A DNA stretch of 64,000 nt from the NCBI RefSeq assembly GCF_901933205.1, contig NC_044571.1:53977530-54041529 (forward strand), in the 5' to 3' direction. Position 1 is the stretch's first letter. Each line of letters starts with the position of its first letter. A model generated the notes under the pieces. The model had not been told where the DNA came from, ran no database searches, and worked only from the letters and a program-made list of their open reading frames with translations. Made by a program: the position numbers and the translations under genes. This stretch comes from Camarhynchus parvulus. Its lineage: Eukaryota; Chordata; Aves; Passeriformes; Thraupidae. This document shows, one piece after another, positions 50,291 through 63,225 of this stretch.

Positions 50291-51344
50291 ACAGTCTCAA
50301 GTATTTAACACATTAACTAAAAGATAACTTTATGAATTACATGAGCTTCCTCTATGAAGATAGTATGTCAAATGTGCTTTGTGTTTTGGGTCAGAAGGAC
50401 AGTCTGAATAAGAGTTCAAGCGTTTACTACAATATGGTAGCACTACTTACCAAATTCAGATTTTACTCTAAAAGACAGTGAAAAACTTGGATGACCAACA
50501 CCATATATTGACAACTTCTCCACATATACATGATATCAGAAGTAATTCACAGATAGAATGAAGTGCCTGCTAGTCCATTTAAAGTTATAAAAACATAGAA
50601 AATTAAGGAGCAATATTGATTTTTTTTAGAAGTCTGTTCCTGGCCTGAGCAGAAACTCAAAATCTCTGTGAAAATCCTTGCTAATATTAATTTTGTAGAT
50701 TGAAGCCAAGTTTCCATCTTTTAATTCTGTTAAAAATTACAACAGTTGTTCAGGAAAATTTGCCATATTAAATTCTGATTTTCTAATTGTCTTCAGAAAT
50801 TTTTAATCATAAATATTGATATTAAATTTGTTTTCTGACAGTGTTAATTAACCATTATGTTGCTATCAGAAGGAGACAATGATATGGGCTTTTCCTTCCC
50901 TTTCATTTTGTATGTTATTATTCCTCAATAAACATTTTATCCTGTGCAGATAAATGAAGCCATATGGGTAGATCTCAATCTTAAACCGTTAAAGTGGCAT
51001 ACTTCAAGTGCCGTGTGAGCTTAGGGCTGAAATTGTAGACAAGAATAATTTTATGTGTTACATGCATGTACACTGCATTTGAATCAATTTGAATTGTTCT
51101 CATGTTCTCAGGTTATGTTCTTGATTTGGCAGTTAACAAAGGTCACACAGTGTAGCAGTAAAAATTATTTTTTGTGTTTGTGTGCTTTGAAGACCTAAAC
51201 TATAGCATAAGAGATTTGGGATCAAATTTTCTCTGCAGGCTCTGCTGATACACTAATACACTCCCATTTCTCACCTGTGCATGCGCAGTATATGTGATAA
51301 CCACTCTTTTTCCAGTGATACATTCTCTTTCCCTCATATCTGTT

Positions 51345-51850
51345 TACCACACCTCCTAAGAGCACAGGACCAGGCAATTCCCAAATACTGGAAATCAAGC
51401 AGGTGTGCAGAAGGCCAGTTTGACTGAGCAGGAATCTTCTCTTGGAAATAAGGCAAAAAAGAGTAGTGTATGTCCAGTGGGAAGCAAGGATCATGCGACA
51501 TGGAAAGAATACAGAGGTGCTACTTGCCACTGTAGGGGATGGTCCTGTGCAGGGTCAGCAGCTGGTAATCCTTGTGGCTCCCTTTCAGCTCAGCATACTC
51601 TGCTTACCTGTGATTCTGTGAAATTTGTGGTAGATATTAGGAAGAAATTTGTTACTGTGAGTGTGGTGAGGCACTGGAACAGAGAAGCTGTGGATGCTTT
51701 GCCCCTGAAAGTGTTCAAGGCCAGGCTGGATGGGATAATGAGTGATCTGGTCTAGTGGAAGGCGTCCCTGCTCATGGTAGGGGGATTAGAACTAGATACT
51801 CTTGAAGATCCCTTCCAAGCCAAAACATTCTATGAATATATGATTCTAAC
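51345..51850 (+). mobile_element. Composite CR1: ORF2 piece, tail, then a second 3' end
   Basis: Three CR1-derived parts follow each other. First, about 51345-51545, comes the ORF2 linker between endonuclease and reverse transcriptase (GAAATCAAGCAGGTGTGCAG, GGAAAGAATACAGAGGTGCT; peptide TWKEYRGA for the usual TWEEYRDA). Next, about 51548-51619, comes a 3' tail (GTGCAGGGTCAGCAGCTGG to CTGTGATTCTGTG), with the reverse transcriptase absent. Last, 51620-51850, comes a further 3' region (GATATTAGGAAGAAATTTG, AAGGCCAGGCTGGATGGG, CCCTTCCAAGCCAAAACATT). This is a large internal deletion plus adjacency to, or insertion beside, another CR1. No part is coding. Confidence 0.7.
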
Positions 51851-53157
51851 AGAGGCAAAGATTTCTTGAAAACTGAGACTTGATAGAAAAAGAAGGAATT
51901 GAAAAGGAGAATAGTTTCAATTGCCATGGTTAGTTAAGGTGGAAACGTTACCTGTTACAGATTTTTGTTGAAAAATAAAGCTCCAGTGTTGAGATTATTT
52001 GGGAGCCCAGGACCAACACTTCCTTTACCATCTACTGCCATCAAGACATCAGACAGACGGGGTACAAATTACCTGGAATCTTCATTACATGCTCTGTTTC
52101 TTGTTTGTATCATCAGCCATTTAGCCATTGAGGTTCTTTTCTTAGTGTCATTTTTTTCTTTCCCTACTCAATGATATTTACTTGCAAAATGACATTTACT
52201 TATAAAGTGACAGTCTTTTTCACCCTCAAGTGACATTTCTATGGCACACTGTGCAAATGTTTGGCAAAGATTTGCTGGATCATTTTGAGGAAACAAAGGG
52301 AAAACACACAACAGATGTTGATTTTCTTGTAGCTGTGACTATTGTTTTGAATGACTGACACAGATTTTTCAGGTTTTTCTGTCTTCTTAGCAGAAATCAA
52401 AAAAAATTTGCCCAACTGCAGCACACGCATAATTTCACCTTCATTAAACTGACTCTGAAGACGCCTAATAAGGGAGGCTGTGTGTCATCTTTCACAAGAT
52501 AAACTGTTCTGAAAACAGCAAAACCATTACAGGACAGTCATGCATCAATCATGGAATTAGATTGACTAGCTTGCATTGGCCTTACAAGAGACTTTTCTCT
52601 AGCATCAGAGAAGCAAAGAGCCATTTCCCCCAGCATTTCCTTATTTAACTATCACATTCATTTTTATAAGAAATTAGATTTTTGGTAAAATCCTGAGTCT
52701 GGTGAATATTTTTATTTTAAAATATCAGTTTTCCATTCCTTTGTTAATGATTTTTTTCTGAATAAGCAGATACAAGAACTAAGAAAAGTGTTGATATGAT
52801 GACACATCACACAACCTTCAAGAACTGTTTGATGTGTTCTTTTAGATTTGTGCATTTTCCTATGCATTGCAGAAGCATGAAAGAATTGATCAGGTCTTGG
52901 CAAAGCCTCAGTCATTAAAGACCCAGCTCTTTTGGCTGAACATGTAGTTCACTGAATTTGGCACCACTAGCTCATAATCTTTAAGCTCAGTTTTAAAGAA
53001 AACAGTTAAAATATATCAACTTTCCATGCTGGTTTAGGAAATTTTAATAAAAGTAAAAATCCATGGCAATAAATGGTGTCTGGATATTTATGCTAGAATC
53101 AACACTAGAGGTTACATTTAACAGTCTAACCATACTCATGTAAAATAATTTTATGTG
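51851..53157. other. AT-rich unique sequence, no gene seen
   Basis: No gene or known repeat, apart from an 18-bp tandem duplication at 52171. Confidence 0.5.
52171..52206. repeat. 18-bp tandem duplication
   Basis: ATGATATTTACTTGCAAA (52171-52188) is followed by ATGACATTTACTTATAAA (52189-52206), with three differences. Confidence 0.75.
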
Positions 53158-53163
53158 ACTGAC

Positions 53164-53561
53164 TGTCGCAGACATTTCTTTTATGAAAAATCCTTTCTTA
53201 GGATTTTTCCTGCTGAAGCTGAGAAGTTTCAGCCACAAGATGTAAACAATAATTATCTGCTGCTGTGGAATGCAACACGTGGATCTGTGACTGGTCTCCT
53301 GTAGATGTTTAAGTCCAGTGACCACTCACAGCAGAACTGGCTCTCGCTCTCTGTCGGAGCCAGCTCCTTTGTTATCATTCTTTCTTTTCTATTCTTAGCT
53401 TAGCTAGCTTCTAGAAACCTTTCCTTCTTTTTCTTTTTAGTATAGTTATAATGTAATATATAGATATATCATAAAATAATAAATCAAGTCTTCTGAACAT
53501 AAAGTCAATGTTCTCATCTCATCTCTCACCTCACCTGAAAACCCTTGTGACCGCTGTCACA
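53164..53561 (+). mobile_element. Solo LTR, ERVK-like, copy 1 (398 bp)
   Basis: It starts TGTCGCAGACATT and ends CTGTCACA, giving the TG...CA ends of an LTR. It is flanked on both sides by ACTGAC (53158-53163 and 53562-53567), a 6-bp target-site duplication as made by ERVK/class II integrases. A polyadenylation signal AATAAA lies at 53478-53483, which sets the plus orientation. A second member of the family is at 63226. No gag, pol or env sequence is adjacent, and no open frame is of interest. Confidence 0.85.
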
Positions 53562-54373
53562 ACTGACAGTGTCTGGGACATCTGCATAGGATTTGAAATA
53601 CATGGCACACGTCATTGTGGGATGCACAAAACTTTCTAGAGCAGCAGCTGGATGCTGGGAATACTCTGTAGGATCTCAAATGTCTCTAAACTCTTCAAGT
53701 CTAAGCTGCTCAATTTTCTTCTTGCTTGGATTTTTTTGCTTCATTTTGTTTGTTTTGGGTTTTTTTGCCTTTTTTTTCGTAAAGGAAAAATTCATTTCCT
53801 AATGTTCTGCTTCAGACCAAATATGGCATCAGTTTTCACAATTGCACTGAGAGGTTTTTGGTTTTTTTTAGTTCTCCCTGTTTCTTCTTTTAATGAAAAA
53901 TTTCTAATCAGGTACTTCTATGTATTGAAAAATCACTACTTGTATAAAAACACCTACTCCTCAGAAAAGGTAAGATAGATGTTAAAGAGAATGGGTAGAC
54001 TTAAATTAGTCAAGTCCCAGGCTCACCCCACCTCATGACATTCACTTATTGCCTTAACTTCAGAGGTTAACTGCTCCACAGTTTTGAGTCTAGTTCTAAT
54101 TTAGTTTTGGACTTTCCAGTCTTTCATGTGACATAGAAGTCAATGCAGCACAAGGTAGTGATCAGCTTAAGGATATCCAGCTAAAAATATCCAAAGAGTA
54201 AAAATGACTATCTGAGATCTGCCTTGTCTCTTGAAAGGAAATTGTTCTTCACTGATACTAAAAGGATCCTTCAGTGAGAAAAATTCCTAGTTCAGTGTTT
54301 ACATAGATGAATGAATCTAGCTTCTGCTATGCTTCCCAGAGCACTGCTTTCATGAGCCCTAAAACAGAGATTA

Positions 54374-54391
54374 CAAAAAAAAAAAAAAAAG
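54374..54391. repeat. Poly-A tract
   Basis: A run of about 18 A after GATTAC. There is no recognisable retrocopy upstream. Confidence 0.85.
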
Positions 54392-55254
54392 CAAACTGGT
54401 GTATGTTACTTGTTTCCCTTTCCTAATTGTAGTCAGGTATGGCCCTTCTGTCAGACCTAATGACACTTTAATTGGAGAAAATGCATCCTCTCAGACATGA
54501 GGCCAAGAAGATCTGACTTTTAAAATGTGGCCATCTACAAGCAGATGGAATCTGCAGTAAGGCTTAAATGAGAGCACGAGTAATGAGAATGGGCATATTA
54601 ACTTATTTAGACACTGTAATTTCTGCAATCATTTCCAGGTGTTTTAGTGAGCTCATCAGTATCATGTAAGTTTGGTCTGAGCTGGGTTTCACACAGATTT
54701 GCCTCATTCATGAACTAGTCTCAGTTAAATGACATTTTAGATACTGAATCATAGTATAAAATAACCTTTAATTCTGTCATTCCTGTTAGGTCTTTATAAA
54801 ATATATGCCACCTTATGTAACTTTATGTAATATATACAATATAGTAAATTCTAGTAATCTGATTCTCAGTCTACATTATAGCTAATTTTCCAGAATTTCT
54901 TAATTGTGGTTATGGATATTGGATTTTTCATTTTCCTTCATATGCTGGGATGAATGGATATCTCTAAGTGTGGTTTTTCTTCTCATAACCTCAGAAAGGC
55001 TCTGAAAGTGTCACTTTTAATGACGGAAAAGTAAATGAAAGGATGAAATTACAACTAAGAACAATGCTCTGAATTACCACCATCCTGTGAGTATGATTGT
55101 ATCTGGATTAGTTTTTATGTTGGGTATGAATTCATACAATACAATATAAAATAGAAGTGAGAAAACAATTTACATTATGAAAATGTCAGATTTTGAAATC
55201 AAGCATGGTAGGGTGGACAATGCTGAATAGATTTTTTGAAAATTGCTGCCCACA

Positions 55255-55310
55255 CACTAACACATATCCATATTCCTATCAGCACTAACACCTATCCACA
55301 TTCCTATCAA
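55255..55310. repeat. 28-bp tandem duplication
   Basis: A unit beginning CACTAACAC and ending ATTCCTATCA occurs at 55255-55282 and 55283-55310, with three differences. Confidence 0.85.
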
Positions 55311-58300
55311 AAAATTACAAGCTATATAATTTTTACCTTACACACCACGTAGAAATGTATTTTTAAAGTATTTTTATAGTATATGAATACACACACTTCT
55401 CATACTCATTTGTATTTTAAATAAAAATATGAACATTTTTAATGTGTTAAGGTCACATGTAAACTATACTTCATAGACAGATTTCCTCTGAGGATCTCTG
55501 TTAAATATTATTATATTTAATTAGGTTTATTTTTAAGAAATATTCTATAAGTGTTTCATCTTTACCTCCATTGTATTCCCTCAATGTGTTGTATATATTT
55601 GTATAAATAGTAATAATCTCTGTCTTATCTTTCAGAAAACTAGTTTAAAATTAAATTGCATTACACTGTAAACCTACTTATATGGATAAAATTATGTAAT
55701 ATTAAAGGTTATATTCAATATTATAGGGTTTAGTTACAGTTAATGATGAAATATGGAAATGATACATAATAAAAGTTCATAAACCAGCTAAAAAAAAAGG
55801 CTAATGTACAGGAAAAAAATTAGAAAAAATGCCCAGAAATGGAAACTCTCACTTTTCCAGTCCATAGTGTACTTATCATCATAAAACAAAAATAGTAACC
55901 AGAGGTTTCAATTACTTGAATAATTAGGTTCCCTGGGTCAGTGTAGAAAAATAGACATTTTATTAAAAGGACATCACAATAAGAATTATAAAGAGTAATG
56001 AATGTCCTCTGGGAAAAAAATATATCCCTGAGTAATTAACAATGAAAAATTTCCTGGGTGGAGATGAAGAAAAATGACGAAAATAATAAAAATGCTTTGC
56101 AATAAAAAAGAAAATTATACAGCCTAATCAAGATGCAAAGCACAAATTCCCATTTAAGATAGGAAAAGGAGTGCTAGATACTCTTGTATTGTGTGGGTAG
56201 ATGGTAAGGGTGTAAGAGCTGCTAATGCAGCGAACTTTATTTCATTCTAAGTTCTGTACCAAGGTCTGATATGATGAGAAGCTTACACAGATTTCGTAAC
56301 CTTATATGGTGGCATATTTGGTCACATCAGCTTTCAGATATACATATTATAGAACTCTAAAGCTGCAATTAATCAGTTCAGTTGTGCTGTGAGTTCCATT
56401 CCATTCCCTTTTTTTTCTTAATCTGTTTCATCTCAATTCTCTGAGCACTGTTTAGGGCTGCTATCAGTGAATTTTAAAGTATTAGCGTTAGCTGCAGTCT
56501 GTTAACAGGTGTTTATTTAGTTATGCCTTGGAGTGAAATATTTCTCCTGAGACTACAGTTTGAAGGAACTCTTTTGCTAGATAATTTTCTACAAGGGTGT
56601 ATATTTTATTTTATTATATTTTTATTTTATTAATCTAGTAGAAACATGATCTAGGTTCTAATGACCTTGAGTTAAGTAACATTATGGCAAAGATAGCAAC
56701 TGTGATAACAACGCTACACAGATAAGATATTGACAGCCATAGACAACAATTTTCAAAACATTTCTGGTCTGCACTCCAAGTCATGTGATCAAATATTGGC
56801 CTTTTTAGTTAGACAGAGATTGATTTAGCAGTCAAACAGTGTACATCACACTTTAATTGTTTTATTTTTTTTTCTCCTTAGTTTAATTTCAATGTAGCTC
56901 TTTGTTTCTGTGAACATTTATGGGATGGTCTTGCTTCTTTTTTTTTTTTGATCCTTTCAAACTGGCACTTGAGGATACCTCAGACACTCATGTAATTCTA
57001 GGGGACACAGGATGAATTCACAATAAACAAATGTCTTGAGAGAAGAAAAAAGAAAAGAAGAAGAAATAAAAGTCATCAACTCAAGAAAAAGTCATTGCAC
57101 ATTTTAAGCATTGGAAAGCAGCACCAAAGTAGCTTTTCCATGTGATATACTGAATAACAAATTGCCACTCAAATTTTCTTAGAATTCCGTTTGAAGATTT
57201 TTTTCCCTCTTATCATTATATATTTTTGCGTTCATTTCAGTTTTGTTGTGTGTCCCAACACACTACAGCTAAACAAAATGCCCCAGGCTCTGGAAGTATT
57301 TGGAAACACGTTTGGAACAAAGACTTGACACAAGCATTGCACAAGTTAAACATGACTAGTTGGAAGGTCTTTTTGGAAAATCTAGACACTATCACTTCTT
57401 ATCTTGGCAGGATTTTTGAAAGGAACAGACTATGAGTGCTGTACTGCTGGCTCCCTATTCTGGACGCATGATAACATAATTTCAGGATGAGATTTTTAAA
57501 TTCCAAGTTAACTACATTTTGGAGCACATGCCTCTGTATAATCATTATAAACTTTGTGCTCCAGAAAAAAAGTTTCTGAAGCAGGAGTTTTAATGTTCTT
57601 AAGTTTGTGTTTGCTAGGACTTAGATGAATTTGTAACACTAGAAGAGCATTTTAATTCTAATAGTAGATGATTGACACAACCTGAAATGTTATTTCTAAG
57701 CCTAAATTCAGGACTGCAATCTATAAATGCTACCTACCCAGACTTCACAGCACTTGGTATGGCCTAGGTGAGTAAGATTTCTGTCAAAACCTTTCCTGAG
57801 GACTGAAGTTGGAGCTACCATGCAATCTCAGTGCAGACTTCAATGTTACTGTGTTGATCTCTTCACTTAAAGATTATTGACTTAAAAGAAGATTATTCCA
57901 TATCTACACTTGCCATAATTTTTGCCTATTTTATCCGCTTATTTTCCAATGTGTAACAAAGACAGCAGGTGATGATGAAGGCTAACCAAACTGCAATACT
58001 AGGTTCTATCCTGAAGTGTTGACTTCATTCAGAATGGCCTAAAATGATGGGAATTTTCTCTGTTTAATGTAGTGACTTTGATTTACATAATACATCAATA
58101 GAAACTTGTTGATTCAGATCCAACAAAACTTTAGCATAATTTCTTTTTATCATATATGAGCTATTGCTATCATATGTATTGTACTTTGATTATACTGTTA
58201 TCTTTTTTCTCATATATATGCAGACAATTCATACTGCTTCTACCAATATATTATCTTTTCTTCCTAATCTCTTTCTAATGTTTGGTATTTTTATCAGTGC

Positions 58301-60837
58301 TGAATAGCATAGAAAAAAAATGAAAAATGCAGCTTGATAGCCCAAAGCAATTGCAAGTTGGTGCAAAAGCAGTTATTCAGGTGCCAGTTTAAATGCTTTA
58401 AGTTATCTAAAACCTCAACACCAAACTGGAAATTAGACATGAGCCTATGAAAAACCTAAATCATTCTGAATCAGCATCTGAGGACCAGCCCTATGGCATT
58501 GGAAATGGCATTAGACACATATTACTGGATCACTGCCAGTGTGAAAGAAACAGCTTTGTGTATCCTGTGCAGTATCTCTGTATTGAGGTACTAAAATATG
58601 GAGAGGATCTATGACAATTCCCCTGATTAGAAATGATGTTACTCAGCCTCTGTTAAGAGTCAGTGAGGAATAATTTAACTAATCTAGTCCCATTTTAAGG
58701 ATGAACCTTCAGTAACTGTAGAAAATTTAAGACTCCCAAAACAAGGTTCCTTTAGAATAGAGCGGCTTGATAAAGAACACCACTGCCCAGACACTATAGT
58801 GATAGAGTAGGAAAAAGATTTTATTTCTAATAGTTGTGAGCTGAAAAATATATTTTATCTGAGAGTGGATGGAAAGTGTATTTATGTCAATTCTCTACTT
58901 ATTTAAATTAAAGATATTTTTCAGCCTTGCCTACATTTTAATGCTGGTTTTGATCTATGTGTCTTTTTATTTTTGTCAAGTGTGTGATATTGCACCCATA
59001 CTGGTCAAGCTAAACAATTAATGGGCCTTTTTTACTGCTATTGCAAAAAGAAATTTCAAAAGGAAATCCCAAAGGACACAAGGTCTGAATGAAGTCTAGA
59101 AACAGACTTTCTCAGACCTTGCAGAATTACCAGAGTTTACTGTGAGCCATCATACAGAACAAATAAAAATTGAATTAGTTTTTAAAAAACTATTCAGAAT
59201 TTCTCTTTATATTTGTTGTGAATTCAACACCAAAATTTCTCTCACATGGAGACATTCACAGAAATTAGGCATTTTGTATATGTAAAAACAATTAGACAAA
59301 TAAACTAGTAAAATTACGAACCCTTGATGAACAGGCTGTAAACAGAGATAAGAGTTAAATTTGCAAGTATTGGCTCAACTGTACTCATCTGGACAATTTT
59401 TATGCAATTTAGTAGTTAAAAACCACTGATAAGTCTGTGTCACTCATTCTAGATTTTTAAAATGCTCAAGATAACATCTCTGAGCAATAATGATGTTCTT
59501 AAAAATAAATGGAATTCAAGATTTTTAAAGACAATCCTAATCTTTAGGTCTGACTGTCATATCCTTGAAACCATAAATGGCATATCTACATTTGACACAC
59601 ATTTTCAGATTGCAACACATTTTTTCATTATTTTTACAAACCACATTTAAATTACTTTATAAGAAGAATATTAAAAAAATTGAAACCAGATGTCCAGCAC
59701 CCTTAATACTACCCATGTATATCCAGAAAAACACTGGAGTGAACAACTGTTCACCTTGCCTGCATTTCCACCAAAAGCAAGCATGGTTTTGATGTTACAC
59801 AAGCAAGTTACGCTAGTTTCAAGTTCCCCCAACTCAACACCTGTGGGTTGAAGGGACACTCAACACCTCTTAAAGGGATTAACTGACCAAGGAATACCCA
59901 GTGAGCTCCCCAACCAGTGTTTATAAGGAACTGTGAAAGGCCACCCTCACAAAGAGGACGAAAAACCACAATATTTTATCGTGACACTCTCAACCAGATG
60001 CAGAACACACCATAGCACCAAGTGAACTAATATGGGTCCACATTGGCTGCACTTATCACATATTACAAATAGGCAAAGCTTATTTTTGATTCCCTTGTTT
60101 CTACCTATTTTTAGGTCAAGGATTTTTTTCTTCTTGATTTTCCTGTCTTCAATCCACTACTTATCAGGCAAGACCAATTTCATTTGTCCAGTCAGGGGTC
60201 TTGTCATGCCTGCCTCAGTATTGATCCTTATTTCTCCTGTCATGGTTTTGGCATTTGTCATTCTACCGGCACTTTCTCCCTATTTTTTTTTTTTTGAGAT
60301 ATTTGAATGCACACTTGCTTTGGTCTATGTCAACACTGTTAGAGGGAATACAAATCACACTGAATTTTTTCTGGGGACATCTTTCTAGTCCTTTCTTTGA
60401 CCTTTTTTCAAAAATTGAAAGTGCACAAAGGCAAACCAGAAGCCACAGTGGGTACCAGTCTATCTCTCATAGTGGAAAACAGGGAGAATGCAATTGTAGG
60501 GTTGTAAGAGGGGGTCCATGTGACATTTAGATATTCTTTCTAAGAAGCAAGTGGTTGGATTTCTGGGCAGGACTGTGGCTCATATAAAAGCTTTCTGTTC
60601 TGAAGAAGCCGGTAAGACTGAAATAAGGTAAAATACTGAAATAAGTTGTACGTATATGTATATATACATGTATATAAAATTCAACAATTTACAAACAGAC
60701 AGGGAGACTGCTTCAGATTCACAAATTCAGGCATCTACAGTAGAGGGACCCTTATAAAACATATATAGCTAAGTTTCTATTATAGTCAGCCAATACAGTT
60801 AACAAAGCTCAAAAACGCAGTATCATCTGAATGCATG

Positions 60838-60861
60838 TATATATATATATATATATATACA
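60838..60861. repeat. TA dinucleotide microsatellite
   Basis: About 11 TA units followed by CACATAT. Another short TA-rich stretch is at 60651-60680. Confidence 0.9.
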
Positions 60862-62174
60862 CATATTTACCATAGTTTAAATATAATTAAATTTACATTT
60901 TGTAATTTTAATTTTAAAAAGCACAAGACAGGATATGGTACAACTGTCTGTGCTCAAGAAAAATTGGTTCAAAGATTCACTGTTCTGACCCAGGTTATGG
61001 TTTGCTAAGACTAGCTAAATTCAGAAGGGATTTCCCATCTAAATTGCTTAGTTGAGTGCATAGAATTAAAAAAAAAATCCAACAAACTGAAGTGCTTGAT
61101 AAAGCACAATGGCCAATAGTCAACAGGGTTGCATACACATCTAGCACACACCTAAGCATTTTGCTGTTTGAAGAACAAACAGAACCTTGCAAAAGAACTA
61201 AATGCTTTCAAGTAAGTTGCCTGCCATCTAAAAGTGAGAATCTGAGTATCTCTGGGACAGGTGTGGCCCTGTTTGTACCAAAATGACCATATATTTATAA
61301 ACTGAAAAAGACTGCTCAGAATAAGAGATCTTTGGAAGAAAAAAAATTGTTTGTTTTGTGTTGGTTTATATTTGGTTTATTTTCTTAAACTTTTATGAGA
61401 ATGTTAGACCAGTGGTTGCCGCTGTCATGTAAAGAGCACACTTTTTTTATAGTCACACAATATTTCTCACTAAATTCATTATGAATGATAAAATAAACCA
61501 AGTTTTTAAACTTCAAAAAGCATTTTAGATATTCATAGTCAACTGCGGGCTGTTTCTGCATAGGGAGGTACAACCAATTAATGGATGATAAAGTGAGTCT
61601 CCCTGGAAAGTATTGTTGACTTGCATCACTTTCTTTCTAATTTAATCCTTCAATTTGAATAGTATTCTAGAGGTAGCTAAGGGTTAAAGCAAGATTATGA
61701 ATAATAAATTATGTATATGATGAGATTCTGTGCATTCTTTTGTTTCTTGGTTTTTTGTCTCTCTCCTTTGGCACAGTTCAAATCTGACCATAGGGCTTTA
61801 TAAGATTTTTCTTTTTTCCCTCTTCCCTTTCTTTTTTTTTTTTTTTAAACATCCTATATTTCTAAATAATGTAAGTATCCTGGCATGTACCATCTTTGAC
61901 AAGTCAGAGCGATTATTTCTAGAGTACTGTCAGGTTAGATAAGCTTTCCATCTTGTGTTAAATCCTGTATTGGAGTGCTTAATTCTAACACAACCTTCCT
62001 CAGTCTGACAGCATGACATTAGGAATCTACTGACACATGGAGGAAGTACATCTGGAAATTGAATGATTCATTGAACTTTTGGGACATGTCTTTCTCTATA
62101 AGTTTCAAAATTTATTAGTATAATTCATGTTAAATAATGTAAGGTTTCCTAGCATGAAGAATTTTTCAGGTACA

Positions 62175-62230
62175 TTATATATATATATATATACACACAT
62201 ATATGTCTGCGTGTATGTGTGTATCCATAT
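62175..62230. repeat. TA/CA/TG alternating repeat
   Basis: About 10 TA units, then ACACACATATATG and GTGTATGTGTGTAT. The whole stretch is nearly all alternating purine and pyrimidine. Confidence 0.85.
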
Positions 62231-62363
62231 AGATATTTATGTGTGTAAGCAGAGACATAGCAAGAGGTAAGTATTAAAGAGATTCATATGCTTATATTAA
62301 GATTATTTTTCAAATAGATTTAAAAAAGGACGTTACCATAAAGGTTTATCTGTTAATTTTTTC

Positions 62364-62432
<69 letters not shown>

Positions 62433-62453
62433 TACTACTACTACTACTACTAC
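62364..62453. repeat. Compound trinucleotide repeat (ATT)22(ACT)7
   Basis: Twenty-two uninterrupted ATT units (62365-62430) are followed in phase by seven ACT units and a partial one (62431-62453). A long pure array such as this is usually variable in length between individuals. Confidence 0.95.
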
Positions 62454-63225
62454 AATTTCTTTAGTGGCTTTCTGTTTCTGTTAACACTGGAGTTTTATTA
62501 CATATATATATATATTTACTGTTTTTTAGTATGTTTGTCAGCTGTTGAAGGCCAGTTATATTGTAGTATAGATATGGAAATACATATGGCATGTCCCCGT
62601 ACATAGAAAGAAAATTTGACCACAAACTTATGCAAATTCTTGGCAAAAGTAGCAATTCAATTAACTCCACGGTTATGAATAACTGAAAAGAGATGACTGT
62701 GTCACAATACTTTTTATAATACTTTGCACCATTATACAACCTAATTAATAAATGATTTCTCAAGAAAAAAAGTGAAATATTTGAACCAAGAGGAGAAAAA
62801 TTAATGAGATTTCCAGAACTGATTTAAAACAAATGAATCAAAATGACCAAGTTTTTAAGCCTTAAAAGACTGGCAGATTATATTCAATTAATGTCATGGG
62901 AATAATCTTACATAATAGCATGAGAAAGCATGAGGAAAGTATTTCTAAGATTCAGTAGCAAGAAATAAATCTAGATAAATTCAGAATTTAGAATAGAACT
63001 GAAACAGAGTTGCTTAATAATTATGGGTTTTAGTCATCATCGGATGTGGAGGATTCTCTCTCACTTGAAGTCTTTATCCCAAAAAAGACAGTATTACACT
63101 GAAAATTCTGTGTTTCATTGCAAAACTGTGAACTTGACAGAGGAACTTTCAGGTGAAATTCCAATGGGCTTGATTGTAGAAGAAATCAGAATAGATTAAG
63201 ACAATTATTCCTTCTGGTGCTTGGG

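Larger units (their letters stand above)
49349..51344. other. AT-rich unique sequence with simple repeats
   Basis: No gene is recognised. A CA microsatellite (49698) and a long T/G tract (50097) are listed separately. Confidence 0.5.
53568..63219. other. AT-rich unique sequence between two related LTRs, no viral genes
   Basis: These 9.6 kb would be the internal region if the two LTRs belonged to one provirus. I see no gag, protease, reverse transcriptase, integrase or envelope frame on either strand, only AT-rich host-like sequence with simple repeats. The longest frame (60032-60388 plus, 118 codons) is hydrophobic, T-rich and has no family signature. The part 59700-60600 is somewhat more GC-rich and may hold a diverged repeat. 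Confidence 0.6.

Noticed and set aside
50059..50327. Lysine/threonine-rich and phenylalanine/glycine-rich frames
   Set aside because: Artefacts of a T/G-only low-complexity tract.
60032..60388. 118-codon hydrophobic plus-strand frame that might suggest a membrane protein or a mitochondrial insertion
   Set aside because: Hydrophobicity follows from T-rich sequence. The residues do not match any mitochondrial subunit I know.
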